This document shows positions 10,887-21,334 of a stretch of DNA of 64,000 nt, piece by piece. The DNA is taken from positions 434,001 through 498,000 of the forward strand of contig CAOLHI010000079.1 in the NCBI GenBank assembly GCA_948474755.1. Direction: 5' to 3'. The translations under genes were made by a program, and so were the position numbers. Source of the stretch: Ctenosaura bakeri. Lineage: Eukaryota; Chordata; Lepidosauria; Squamata; Iguanidae. The notes under the pieces were generated by a model. That model had not been told where the DNA came from and made no database searches. It worked only from the letters and a program-made list of their open reading frames with translations. Position 1 is the first letter of the stretch, and every line of letters starts with the position of its first letter.

Positions 10887-12197
10887 TTGGAGAAGATGAA
10901 AGAGATCGAGAAACAAATGAGACAGAATCCGGCTAATCATCAGATTAGATTACAGATGAAATTATATCAAGCTGAATTAAGTCAACTTAATGCAGATGAA
11001 ATAGAGCAACAGATGCGGAGAACAAAATACAAATTTTTTGAACAAGCCAACAAACCTTCAAAGTTTTTAGCCTCTTTGCTGCGTAAAAGGAGGGCAAGGA
11101 ATATTATATCGGAGATTGTGATTGGAAAGAAAAAAATTACAAAACAGGAGGACATAAAACAAGCTTTTCATAAATATTATCTTAAGCTGATGGGTAAGGC
11201 CCCAAAGTTGATAAATCAACAAGGAACTCAAGAATATTTGGAGAAAATGAATAAAATGAGGTTCAATGATGAGCAAAGATTGATATTGAATAAACCCATT
11301 TCAATGATGGAAGTGGTTGAGTCCATTCGGAATTTGAAGACTGATAAGGCTCCAGGTTCAGATGGCTTTACTGATAGATATTATAAGATACTGGAACATG
11401 AGATTTCAATACCTCTACAAAGCACAATAAATGAAATTGTAAAGGAAGGAATACCAGACACTTGGAAAGAAGCGAATGTTGTATTGATTCCCAAAGAAGG
11501 CAGAGATTTGACTGATGTGAAAAATTATAGGCCAATATCACTTTTGAATGTAGACTACCAGATTTTTGCTTCAATCCTTGCTGTTCGACTTAAAAAGGTG
11601 TTGTCCGACATTATCAATGAAGATCAAAATGGGTTTCTGCCAAAAAGATCGTTGAGGAATAATATTCGAACGGTTTTAAATATAATAGAGTATTACGAAA
11701 GACATAATGAACGGAAAATGGCAATGATATTTCTTGATGCTGAGAAAGCATTTGATATGATTAACTGGCCTTTTATGATAATGACTTGTAAACAAATGTC
11801 GGCTGGAGAGAAATTTGTCTCATGGATTGAAGCAATTTATAAACAGCAACAAGCCAGACTACTGATAAATGGTGAAAGAACACAGTTGATAGAACTGAAG
11901 AGGGGGACTAGACAAGGGTGTCCATTGTCCCCTCTGCTATTTATTATGACATTGGAAATACTAAATAATGCCATTAGAGAAGACAATGACATTAAAGGAG
12001 TTCAAATTAAGAAACATCAATACAAATTGAAAGCCTTTGCAGATGATTTGGTGGTTTTTTTGGAGGACCCATGTAGAGGTATTGGAAAATTGATTAAAAT
12101 AATTCAAGAGTATGGAGAGTTCTCCGGATTTAAGATAAATGTGGAAAAAACAAATTTCTTAACCAAAAATTTGAGAGAGAGAGAGAGACGGAAATAG
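10887..12197 (+). CDS. L1 ORF2, reverse-transcriptase part
   Basis: 436 codons. A helical linker leads into the RT palm: LIPKEGRDLTDVKNYRPISL (motif 1 region), catalytic D284 in IFLDAEKAFD, RQGCPLSP at 342-349, and the active-site FADD at 384-387. These motifs mark the L1 clade and would copy the element RNA at the nicked target. The frame is lost at 12171-12188, where a GA-dinucleotide run leads into RERERRK and a stop. Coding continues in a third frame. Confidence 0.92.
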   Translation: MEKMKEIEKQMRQNPANHQIRLQMKLYQAELSQLNADEIEQQMRRTKYKFFEQANKPSKFLASLLRKRRARNIISEIVIGKKKITKQEDIKQAFHKYYLKLMGKAPKLINQQGTQEYLEKMNKMRFNDEQRLILNKPISMMEVVESIRNLKTDKAPGSDGFTDRYYKILEHEISIPLQSTINEIVKEGIPDTWKEANVVLIPKEGRDLTDVKNYRPISLLNVDYQIFASILAVRLKKVLSDIINEDQNGFLPKRSLRNNIRTVLNIIEYYERHNERKMAMIFLDAEKAFDMINWPFMIMTCKQMSAGEKFVSWIEAIYKQQQARLLINGERTQLIELKRGTRQGCPLSPLLFIMTLEILNNAIREDNDIKGVQIKKHQYKLKAFADDLVVFLEDPCRGIGKLIKIIQEYGEFSGFKINVEKTNFLTKNLRERERRK

Positions 12198-12238
12198 TAC
12201 AAAAAACGGGATTCAAGAGAGGACAAAAAGTTAAATAT

Positions 12239-13708
12239 TTGGGAATTTGGATAGCCAGAAGAAATAATGAGCTATATTCAAATAATTATGAAAAAAAATG
12301 GAAGGAGATAATTAAAGATTTGGAAAGCTGGTCTAAGTTACATCTATCAATGTTGGGGAGAATCGCAGTAATCAAAATGAATGTTTTACCAAAGATGAAC
12401 TTTCTGTTCCAAAACCTTCCTGTAATATTGAATAAGAAACCTTTTCTACAATGGAAGAGAGAAATATCCAAGTTTATATGGCAAGGGAAGAAACCCAGGA
12501 TTAAATGGAACATTTTAACAGATCAGAAAAATAGAGGTGGTATGGGTCTACCTGATTTTCAGGTTTACTACAAGGCCGCGGCTTTCATATGGATAAAAGA
12601 CTGGATGGATCTACGAGATGCCAGAATGCTGGCATTGGAGGGAGCAGATCTGAGGATGGGCTGGCATGCCTATATGTTCTATAATAAAGCAAAAATAGAT
12701 AAAGATTTCTCCAATCATTACATCAGGAAATCGCTTTTGAAAGTTTGGGAAGATTACAAGTCTAGAAACATTAGGCAGCTGCCCACCTGGGTCTCTCCTC
12801 AAGAAGCTTTCTTTGGAAGAAGGTCTGAATCGGAAAAATGGCTTCGATATGAGGACATAATTGAGAGGACAAAATCGAATAGTCTTCAGCTTAAATCAAG
12901 AGACAAGTTGGAGCAGGAAGGAACAGTTTTAAACTGGTTTCCTTACAGGCAGTTAACTGAAAGGTTTCAGATGGACTTAAAGACATATGGAATTGAAATA
13001 AAGGAGAAGGTTGGAGTGATAAAACGACTTTTTGAAAACCCTCCTCATTTACTAGCTCAGATCACTCAGGAAATATTGCACCAGGAGAAGTATGAAGAAA
13101 CGGTTAAAGCAGTAATGATCTCTTGGGCACAGAATATGGGTCATACAATTCAACTGGACTCTTGGGAGCAGAGTTGGAAAAAGACAAACAAATTTACGGT
13201 TGCCCAGAATTTAAAAGAGAACTATTATAAAATGTTTTATAGATGGTATTTGACACCAGATAAATTACAAAAGATTTACAATTCAGGTACTGGGCTTTGT
13301 TGGAAATGTTTAAAAGAGGTGGGTACGATATATCATATGTGGTGGACATGCCCAAAGGTCAAGAGATATTGGACTGAGATACATAAGAGGATTTGCGAAA
13401 TAATGAAGCTACAATTTCCTATGACTCCTGAAATGTATTTGTTAAATATGACAGATTTAGTATACGGTATGAATATAAAGAAATATTGGAGAATATTATT
13501 ATATATGATAACAACAGCACATATTGAATATGCTAAGGTATGGAAAACACAGCAAATACCTACAATAGAACAATGGTGGGGAACCTTCATTGAAAATAAA
13601 AATGCTGACATAGTCTCTCAAAGATTGAAAGGGAAATCAGATGATGAAATTCAGAAAGAATGGCAAATTGTAGGTGATTGCTGGGTGACCTGTGATAGAA
13701 GTCTATAA
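12239..13708 (+). CDS. L1 ORF2, C-terminal part with CCHC knuckle
   Basis: 489 codons in the frame that resumes after the GA run; coding similarity begins before the listed TTG codon (KVKYLGIWIARRNNELY). It contains the L1 thumb and connection region and the cysteine-histidine knuckle CWKCLKEVGTIYHMWWTC (C354, C357, H366, C371) needed for L1 ribonucleoprotein function. It ends at a natural-looking stop 254 bp before the tail. Confidence 0.88.
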   Translation: MGIWIARRNNELYSNNYEKKWKEIIKDLESWSKLHLSMLGRIAVIKMNVLPKMNFLFQNLPVILNKKPFLQWKREISKFIWQGKKPRIKWNILTDQKNRGGMGLPDFQVYYKAAAFIWIKDWMDLRDARMLALEGADLRMGWHAYMFYNKAKIDKDFSNHYIRKSLLKVWEDYKSRNIRQLPTWVSPQEAFFGRRSESEKWLRYEDIIERTKSNSLQLKSRDKLEQEGTVLNWFPYRQLTERFQMDLKTYGIEIKEKVGVIKRLFENPPHLLAQITQEILHQEKYEETVKAVMISWAQNMGHTIQLDSWEQSWKKTNKFTVAQNLKENYYKMFYRWYLTPDKLQKIYNSGTGLCWKCLKEVGTIYHMWWTCPKVKRYWTEIHKRICEIMKLQFPMTPEMYLLNMTDLVYGMNIKKYWRILLYMITTAHIEYAKVWKTQQIPTIEQWWGTFIENKNADIVSQRLKGKSDDEIQKEWQIVGDCWVTCDRSL

Positions 13709-13962
13709 TTCATGGTAATATGTGGAAAAATTTCATTGTGATGATTACGGCAGATATCATGAAGCAGGAATATGGTAATGGAAATGCTATGTACTAACGT
13801 GGAAAATGGCTGAAAAATGCAGTACAATGATATAACAATGTTAACAGATTTTGGAAATGAAGTCTAGATCAGTTTGGAAGATCCAAGAAATAATTCATGT
13901 GAAATAGCAATAATACTATTGTTGTTTTAATTGTGAAACTTTAATAAAATGATATAAAAAAA

Positions 13963-13977
13963 AAGAATAGAAAACTG
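13963..13977 (+). repeat. L1 target-site duplication, right
   Basis: AAGAATAGAAAACTG directly after the A-rich tail; identical to 9842-9856. Confidence 0.9.
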
Positions 13978-14179
13978 CCAAGTTGTGGTGCACTTAAGGC
14001 CAATATCAGTCTCTGGCATTCTTGGGCAGCTGCAAAGGCCCTGGCCCTCTCAGGAAAAATCCAACCCAATGTTGCCCCAGGCAGCCTAGTCTTCCTATTA
14101 TTTCAGTTTTTCAAAATGCCATTGACATTGTTTTGCTCTGGAGTATAGCAAGAAAATTAAAATGGTGGCTAGACTAGCA

Positions 14180-14325
14180 AAGAATACCAGGTACTGTAGG
14201 CTGTATTTCAGAGATAGAAACTGGCAAGACCACCTCTGAGTATTCCTTGCCTAAGAAGATCCTATGAAATTGATGGAGTTGCCGTAAGTTGACAGGTGAC
14301 TTGAAGGTACATATAAACACACAAG
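14180..14325 (+). mobile_element. 5S-rRNA-derived SINE, partial
   Basis: Carries the post-5S body shared with 14383-14612: ACCAGGTACTGTAGGCTGTA, CCACCTCTGAGTATTCC, and a tail TTGACAGGTGACTTGAAGG. The 5S head is missing. Confidence 0.6.
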
Positions 14326-14382
14326 CCCAGCAGACTATTCAGGTTGCCCAGATGATTTATGAGGCCTTAAGCAGATGTGAGG

Positions 14383-14612
14383 AAATACCCCAAAGGCACC
14401 AGATTCTCCTGTTAGACCTCGGAAGCTAAGGATGGTCAGCCCTGGTTAGTACTTGGATGGGAGACCACCAACAATTACCAGGTGCTGTAGGCTATGTTTC
14501 AGAGTCAGGAACTGGCAAAACCACCTCTGAGTATTCCTTGCCTAAGAAAACCCTGTGAAAATCATAGGGCTACTATAAGTCAACAGGTAACTTGAAGGCA
14601 GACACACACAGA
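14383..14612 (+). mobile_element. 5S-rRNA-derived SINE
   Basis: The head matches the 3' half of 5S rRNA: CTCGGAAGCTAAGGATGGTC, then GTTAGTACTTGGATGGGAGA, then GGTGCTGTAGGCT. A shared body and a CTTGAAGGCAGACACACAC tail follow. 5S-headed SINEs are known from several vertebrates, including squamates. Too degenerate and too long to be a 5S gene. Confidence 0.75.
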
Positions 14613-14855
14613 TGGCCTTTGCCCTTGTGGGAGTTCTGGGCAAATATACCCTAGTTCCCCCTACTTTCTTAGACAGTCTTGGTGCTGGTGGCTCTGCCAC
14701 ATGACCCTGCCAGTGCCCTCCAAAGTCTGCTTGGCCAAGTTCTCTTAAAACTCAAAGCTTTCCCTGACAGATGGTGTGGGGAGATATACCTGCATTGTAA
14801 TACAGAGCTCTCAAAATATAACAGTGAGAGATACTGGAAAATGATTTTTTCCCGG

Positions 14856-15010
14856 GGTCTCTGTGCCTTCATACACTAGGAGCTTTAGCGCCTGCGCGGT
14901 AGCGTTGGGAAAACTTCTAGAGCTTGTTCGCTTGGGGGACCCTCCCCCACGCCGGTACTGCGCATGCCCTCCCGCCGAGAACGGTCTCTCCTCAGTTTTT
15001 TCTCGTCCGC
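14856..15010 (+). repeat. DIRS copy 1, left inverted terminal repeat
   Basis: From GGTCTCTGTGCCTTCATACA through CACGCCGGTACTGCGC to TCTCTCCTCAG. The reverse complement recurs at 20694-20842 with few differences. The outermost 11 bases (14845-14855) match the unique left end of copy 2 more loosely. Confidence 0.88.
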
Positions 15011-15171
15011 CGCCGCGTACGGAAGGTTCTTTAGTTTGTTCCTCTCACGTCGTGCTTGGCTGCTGTTTTTTCACGGTTTTACGGACTTTCGGACTGTCTT
15101 TGACCTCTCTTTCGGACTCCCCCTTCGGCTTTCGTCTTTTTGGATTTCGGAGTTTGGCGTTTCTTCGTCTT

Positions 15172-15333
15172 ATGTCCGCGCTCTTTAAGAAGTGCGTGTC
15201 CTGCGGCCGCAAGGTTGCCCTCAACGACGGCCATAAGGAGTGTCTCTTCTGTTTGGGCGAGTCCCACAATACCCGGACTTGCCAAATTTGTAGGGAACTC
15301 CCCAAACTCTTCGCAACCGCTCCGCGAGACTAA
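15172..15333 (+). pseudogene. DIRS copy 1 gag, N-terminal finger region (frameshifted)
   Basis: Opens at MSALFKKCVSCGRKVALND and keeps the CxxC pairs C8/C11, C24/C27 and C37/C40 of a probable zinc-binding module. The frame then shifts and stops at ATAPRD, where copy 2 runs on. The ATG is chosen because the finger starts directly after it and copy 2 has the same one. Confidence 0.8.
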
Positions 15334-17597
15334 ATCTTTTTGTTGGGAGACTTGCGGGCGATAGACGAGACCTCCACTTCCAAGATGGCCGACAAGAAGA
15401 CGACCACGCCATCGACGGATCGGGGCTGCCGTTCCGTCCACCTCGTCGGTATCGGGCTCGGTACCGGCAAAACGCCGATCTCGGCGTTACCGAGGATCCC
15501 AAAGCTGTCGGCGGCTGCCAAGTCAGCTAAAGGATCCTCGACGGCGAGGAAGGCTAGGCTCCCCTTACGGAGACGCCTGCAAAAAAGCGCCCTGCTCCGG
15601 ACGGAGGCAAGGGCAAGGAGAAGGAGAAGAAGAAGAAGAAGAAGGAAAAGAAGCGCTCCCCGGCGGGGGACGCTCAACCTCCTACTCCTCCTCCTACTCA
15701 GCAGCCTTCCAAAGGGCGAGGCGAGTCCGTCGACCTCTCGGAGGATGAGATCGAGGACGTTCCCCAACAGCGCCCGGACTCGCCTGTGGCAGACCCTCCA
15801 ACCCTGGTGGAGGAGCGCCACCGCCCTCTTAGCCGTCGCAGGTCGGCCGACCTGCAGCAGAGAGAGCCCTCTGCTTCTCCGGAGCGGCTTTTCACCCCCT
15901 TCAGGTCCCGGTCCCGCTCTTCCGAGCGTCCGGTGGCCTCGCCGCCTCCGAGGGAGACAAGAGAGGAACAACCTCGCTCGTCTGCCTCAAGATACACCTC
16001 GGCGTCCTACGTGGCCAGGTACGCGAGGGAATCTGAGTGGAGAGAGCGCCCGGCCTCCTATCGGTCCCATTCGCCATCGTACCGGGATCGGTACCATCGT
16101 GGCCCGAGTCGCTGGGAGACCTTCCGGAGGTCCCGGTCACCTCGTCGACAGCGCGAATCGCGCTCGCCTAGAGGGGACGAGGCTCGGTACCGTCGACGCC
16201 GAAGCCGATCTCCGTCGGACCGCCGCTCCTTCAGCCGCTCTCCCTCCCCTCGATATCATAGGGCGAGGGAGCCTTCACCACGGTATCGGGCGATATCGCC
16301 ACCTCCTAGGGTCACGGCAACGGCGACGCGCCCTACGGAGTCGGTGGTGACTGAGCGGGCTACGACGACGTCAGCCTGCCAGACTACCCCGGTCACCACC
16401 AAGAGGGTGAAGTCCGTGGTCAGCCATCCCAAGCGGGACGCTGCTGCTACCACCGCCCCGGCTGCGGAGAAGCCTAGGAAGGCAACACCTGCGGCGACTA
16501 CGAAGGAGCCGGAGAGCGAGCGGCGAGAGGACTCACCGAGCTCGGAGTCGTACGACTCGAGTGCGGAGTCTGAGGTGTCTGAGGCGGCCTCCCAGGAGCT
16601 CCTCCGGGGATTGGGGACCCGATCCCAGTTTCTGCTCCAGAGGAGTCCACCAGTCTCGCGATGCTGCTCCGCATGGCCACTACCCTCGGCCTTAAGATCG
16701 CCGATGCGGAGCCGGAGGATGACGATCCAGCCTTCTCCGTTTTCGAGGAGAAGCGACCTTCCACGGCCCCGCTGCCTCTCCTGCCCCGGGTATCCAGACT
16801 GGTGAAGGCCGCCTGGATAGACCGGCCTCGGCTCAGCCGATACCGCAGCGGTTAGAACACCTCTACAGGGTGCAGAAGGATAACGCCGGTTATCTATTTA
16901 ATCACCCTGCACCGAACTCTGTGGTCGTCGAGTCCGCGCAGACGAAGGCTCCGGCAGGCAACACACCACCCCGCCGGACAAAGAGGGCAGGAAGTTGGAC
17001 GCCTACGCAAGGAGGTTCTATTCGGCTGCCTCCTTGCAGATCAGGCTGTCCAACACTCAGGCTTGCCTCGCGGCATACCTGAAGAAGGTGCTCGATCGCC
17101 TGCAACCAGCGATGGAAGCGGTACCGGAGGACATCCCCAAGCCTCCTCCTGATCTTCAATGAGGCTATCTCCATCGCTCGGCACCAGATGGCCTCCTCCC
17201 GGCACGCAGTGGAGATCGCCTCCCGGGTCATGGCGGATCTGGCCTCCGCCGCCATGCTTGGCTTCGACCGGCCGACATCCAGGAGGACACCAGAAGGAGG
17301 ATTGAAGATCTCCCCTTCGACGGTGAAGGCCTATTCAATTCGTCCACAGATGAAGCTTTGGACAATCTGTCAAGGCGAGACTGACCGCAAAAAAGATTGG
17401 GCTACAGCCGGCCACGCAGACCCGCAGGGCCTCCACCTTCCGCCCATCCTGGCGACGATCTTCCACCTCGTCGTTCCAGCGTTCGGCCCAGTCTGGACAG
17501 TCGAGACCGTCCTCCGGCTCATCGGCCAGACGCACGATTAGGCGGCGCCCGCCTTCGTCGAAGAAGTCCTCCTCCGAGACAAAGTCTCGGTTTTGAC
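15334..17597 (+). pseudogene. DIRS copy 1 gag remainder, multiply frameshifted
   Basis: Homologous to copy 2 gag but scattered over several frames. Recognisable pieces are TSTSKMADKKTTTPST (15375), the Lys/Glu-rich tract (about 15600-15660), the Arg/Ser-rich segment (15786-16450; SRSPRRQRESRSPRGDEARY) and the C-terminal capsid-like part (16660-17590). No single frame spans it, so no Gag can be made from this copy. Confidence 0.82.
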
Positions 17598-17699
17598 GTG
17601 TCTGGCAGGACCCACCAATACCCACTCTTCAGCCTACCATCAGCGCTCGGAGACCGACCGACTCGCTCGACACCTAGCGGAGTGGCAGATGTCACTACG

Positions 17700-19500
17700 G
17701 ACTCTTGGGTGCTTTCCATCGTCCGTCTTGGCTACGCCATCGAGTTTCTCATATTCCTCCTCGCGGCGTGTACTACTCCACGCCGTCGAGTCCGGCCCTC
17801 CTGGAAGAGATCCAATCCCTCCTCCAGAAAGGGGCGATCGAGCGGCTCCCGCAAGAGGCCAAGACCACCGGCTTCTTCTCCAGGTACTTCACGGTACCGA
17901 AAGCCGACGGTACCCTCCGGCCGATCCTAGACCTCAGAGGGGTGAACTACTACATCCGCCCCAAAAGGTTCAAGATGGTCACGATACCGTCGATCCTACC
18001 CTTCCTACATCGGGGGGACTGGCCCGCCTCCATCGATCTCCGAGACGAAACTTCCATATCGCCATTCGCCCGCAGCACAGACGGTACCTCCGCTTCGCAG
18101 TCGACGCACCTGTACCAGTACAAGGTGCTGCCGTTCGGACTCTCGACTGCCCCAAGGGTCTTCACCAAGTGCATGGCCCCGGTGGTATCCTACCTGCGGA
18201 CAAAGGGGCCCTTTCCCGTCTTCCCCTACCTCGACGATTGGCTGTTGGTGGCGTCCTGCAAACAGAGACTTTACCACGACGTCCACATGACGTTGTCACT
18301 CCTGACCCGCCTTGGTCTACGAGTGATCCAAGAAGTCCCACCTCGAGCCGGCGAGGATCTTGGACTTCATCGGGGCGACGCTCGACCCCGACCTCCGCCA
18401 GGGCGTACCTACCAGAGTCTCGAGCACAAACCTTGATCCGGGCCGCCGCTCACGCTCGACGGCCCCGACGTTATCTGCGAGAAGCGTCCAGCAGCTCTTG
18501 GGCTACATGGCTGCGACGACCGCTGTGACATACCTCGCCAGGCGAGAGCAAGACCTCTTCAACACTGGTTCGTCCGGATTCGACCCCCTGCGAGACGAAC
18601 AGACACTCCGACTGCAGCTGCCGGGAGACGTCCGCTCATCCCTCCGATGGTGGCAGTCGCGACGCAATCTCATGTCAGGCATGCCTTTCCAAAAGCCGAC
18701 ACCGAAGGTGACGGAACGACCGACGCCCCCCCTGTATGGAGGGGGTGCCCACTGCGGCGATCTCAGAGTCCGCGACAGATGGACCGACGACGAGACCGCT
18801 CTCCATATCAACGCGCTGGAGCTGCTCGCCGTCTGGAAAGCCCTACGGGCGTTCCGCCATGCCGTGGCGGGGCGCACGGTCCTGATTCTGACGGACAACA
18901 CCACCGCCGTCTGCACATCAACAGACAAGGTGGGACTCATTCCACGACCCTGCTCGACATCGCGCTCGGCCTGTGGGAATGGTGCATTCGCCTGCACACG
19001 CATCCCGTGGCGGTTCACCTGGCCGGGCAGGAGAACACCACGGCAGATGCCCTCAGCAGAGACACCTCATCCCATCACGAATGGTCTCTCTCCGGAGAGG
19101 CGTTCAGACTGATTCGGGACCGCTGGGGCGAACCATCGATCGACCTCTTCGCGACCAGGGAAAACGCGAAGTGTCGCCGATTCTGTTCCAGAGCGGGCCA
19201 CGATCGTGCCTCCATCGGGGACGCTTTCCAGTTTCCGTGGACCGGGGAACTCCTCTACGCGTTCCCGCCGTTCCCGCTGCTCGGCCGGACGATATCGAAG
19301 ATCCTCGCCGACCGAGCCGACGCGATCCTGGTAGCCCCGTACTGGCCGAGACAACATTGGTTCGCACCCCTGCTACGAGCCGTGCGAGACGACCTGCTCC
19401 GGTTGCCACCGACACCGGACCTGCTCTCCCACTCCGGCGGCCGAGTCCTCCATCCGGACCTGCCACGCCTGGCCCTCCATGCCTGGAGGATATCGCACTA
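17700..19500 (+). pseudogene. DIRS copy 1 RT-RNase H (frameshifted)
   Basis: RT blocks FFSRYFTVPKADGTLRPILD and YLDDWLLVASCK (active site near 18228) are present. RNase H residues are spread over frames (HINALELLAVWKAL at about 18810; LTDNTTAV at about 18890; LAGQENTTADALSRD at about 19020). Against copy 2, several single-base losses are visible, such as CATAC to AAAC near 18047 and a missing T near 18915. Confidence 0.85.
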
Positions 19501-20512
19501 GACGATCCCGTGCTCGGTACCGTCCTCGTCGCGGCCAGGAAGGAATCCACCCGTCGCAACTATCAATACAAGTGGCGACGCTTCCTGACCTTCGCTAACG
19601 AGAGGAGTGAGCCGGTATCGCCCGCGGGGCTCCGACCGTCCTGCACTTCCTCCTGCACCTCCGGCAACAGGGCCTGGCGTTTCCATCCCTGAAGGTGTAT
19701 CTCTCCGCGATCGTGGCATACCAACCGCCACGATCTGCTGCCTCGGCCTTCTTCAGGAACGATACCGTTAAGCGGTTCCTGAAGGGACTTCACCATCTCT
19801 ACCCGCCGGATCGCCGCCGCTACCGCCGTGGTCCCTCTCGCTGGTGCTCTCGCAGTTGACGAAGCCGCCCTTCGAGCCGATGGCGACCTCGGATGACAGG
19901 CTCCTGACAATGAAAACCGCCTTCCTGGTAGCGGTGACCTCAGCGAGGCGAGCGGGTGAGATCACAGCTCTTCGTTCCGATGAGCCCTTCATGGTCTTCC
20001 ACAGGGACAAGGTGGTCCTGAGACCTGACATCTCGTTCCTGCCAAAGGTGGTGTCCAGTTTCCATCTCAACCAGGACATCATCCTGCCTGCCTTCTTCCC
20101 GAACCCGACGACACCGTTGGAGCGGTCCCTCCACTCCCTGGACGTGCGTCGGGCATTGGCTTTCTACAAGGACAGGACTGCTTCCTTCCGACAGACGCCG
20201 CATCTCTTTGTTTGCTATGGGCGACGTCGGAGGGGCCTAAAAGTGTCCACCCAGCGCTTCTCCAAGTGGGTGGTAAGGACTATTCAACTGGCGTATGAGC
20301 TCGCGAGGAAGCCTCCGCCAGTCCTGCTTCGAGCCCACTCCACCAGAGCTGTGGCTACTTCTGCGGCCCTCCTGCGAGGAGTTGACCTGCATGAACTCTG
20401 CCGTGTGGCGACCTGGTCCCAACCATCGACCTTCGTGCGCCACTACAGGCTCGACTGCCGGTCGCGCAGAGATGCCCGGTTTGGACGTGAGGTGTTGGCT
20501 TCCGTGCTGTAG
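19501..20512 (+). pseudogene. DIRS copy 1 tyrosine recombinase (two frameshifts, catalytic part open)
   Basis: The N-terminal DNA-binding part (LDDPVLGTVLVAARKESTRR) runs in one frame to about 19633, where one base is missing relative to copy 2. A second single-base loss lies near 19813. From 19844 the catalytic half is open for 222 codons and keeps the expected residues: Arg in SARRAGEI, HSTR (HxxR) and the Tyr of FVRHYRLD near the end. Ends TAG at 20510-20512. Confidence 0.88.
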
Positions 20513-20547
20513 GACCTGACCCACCGTCCGACCGGTAAGCTACACAG

Positions 20548-20645
20548 TCTCCTAGTGTATGAAGGCACAGAGACCACGAAGAAGAAGAAAAGGTTGCTTA
20601 CCTGTAACTGTGGTCTTTGAGTGGTCATCTGTGCCATCATACACA
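20548..20645 (+). repeat. DIRS copy 1, internal complementary region
   Basis: The first half (CTCCTAGTGTATGAAGGCAC to AGACC) is the reverse complement of the element's left end. The second half (GGTTGCTTACCTGTAACTGT to GGCACAGAT-type sequence) is the reverse complement of its right end. This head-to-tail junction is the hallmark of DIRS elements, used to close the circular DNA intermediate. Confidence 0.9.
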
Positions 20646-20693
20646 CCCGCCCTTCCTCCCCTCTTTCTCAGGTCCCTGTAGGTTCTACGGCGG

Positions 20694-20842
20694 ACGACAG
20701 AACTGAGGAGAGACCGTTGCTCGGCGGGAGGAGCATGCGCAGTACCGGCGTGGGGAGGGGTTCCCGCCAAGCGAACAAGCTCTAGAAGTTTCCAAACGCT
20801 ACCGCGCAGGCGCTAAAGCTCCTAGTGTATGATGGCACAGAT
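20694..20842 (+). repeat. DIRS copy 1, right inverted terminal repeat
   Basis: From ACAGAACTGAGGAGAGACCG to CTCCTAGTGTATGATGGCAC; reverse complement of the left repeat. About 40 unique bases follow, ending TACAGGTAAGCAACCTGTTC. Confidence 0.88.
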
Positions 20843-21182
20843 ACCACTCGAAGAACCACAGTTACAGGTAAGCAACCTGTTCTTTTTTCACCTTCCTTTT
20901 GTGGCATGCCTGGGTGAATTCTCTTAGAGTCCAAATAATGGATCCAGAATTTATACTAGTTAAAGTTTAAATATTATAGAGTAGTTCATTTATCACATAC
21001 ACAATGGACATTAAGGTGACCTTTGTGTGTTTTAAAATGTAGCATAAGCCAGGAAATTATTTAAATATTGCTTGCATAATTAGATAGATACACAGTGTAT
21101 CTCTGTCTATTGCATTAACAAGTACATTATCTGTTATAGATAATAAACCTATGTAAAAGGAAAATGTATACCTCTGTTTCAG

Positions 21183-21334
21183 GAAGGAGTTCTAAGTCTG
21201 AGAAGTCAGAGTAGCTCAGCAAGTGAAAGAAGTTCTACAACTGGGAATGAAAGAGAAGACCAATCACTTGCTGCTGCAACATTGAGTTCGTATTTCATTG
21301 GACATTTTGTCGCTGGTCACTGTAATTTAAAGAG
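21183..21334 (+). CDS. CCDC162: Host exon 5
   Basis: CTGTTTCAG acceptor and AGAG|GTAATT donor. Encodes a Ser-rich, probably disordered stretch (LRSQSSSASERSSTT) and then a hydrophobic block SSYFIGHFVAGHCNLK; local residues 153-202. Leaves two bases. Confidence 0.78.

Larger units (their letters stand above)
9857..13962 (+). mobile_element. L1-clade LINE, 5'-truncated, nearly complete ORF2
   Basis: A 4.1-kb insertion between perfect 15-bp target-site duplications. It has about 85 bp of leader, then ORF2 (endonuclease, reverse transcriptase, C-terminal CCHC knuckle), a short 3' UTR and a TTAATAAAATGATAT A-rich tail. ORF1 and the 5' UTR are absent, as expected of 5' truncation during target-primed reverse transcription. 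It lies sense with the host gene in intron 4. The clean duplications and long open frames suggest a recent insertion. ORF2 is split by two frameshifts (near 10870 and 12180), both in simple-sequence tracts. Confidence 0.92.
14845..20884 (+). mobile_element. DIRS retrotransposon copy 1 (sense, damaged)
   Basis: About 6.04 kb, sense with the host gene. Order: left inverted terminal repeat, gag with CxxC fingers and an Arg/Ser-rich part, reverse transcriptase, RNase H, tyrosine recombinase, internal complementary region, right inverted terminal repeat. It lacks LTRs and integrase and carries a tyrosine recombinase, the definition of DIRS-like elements. All frames except the recombinase C-terminus are broken relative to copy 2, mostly by single-base deletions. 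No direct target duplication is evident, as expected for recombinase-mediated insertion. Base composition is strikingly GC-rich against the AT-rich intron. Confidence 0.93.

Noticed and set aside
14400..14500. 5S rRNA gene
   Set aside because: Only part of 5S is present, diverged, and it continues into a SINE body and tail.
15786..16805. Long Arg/Ser-rich frame resembling a host SR splicing factor
   Set aside because: It matches the RS segment of the DIRS copy 2 Gag frame and sits in order between the Gag finger and RT; no RRM domain and no host splice structure.
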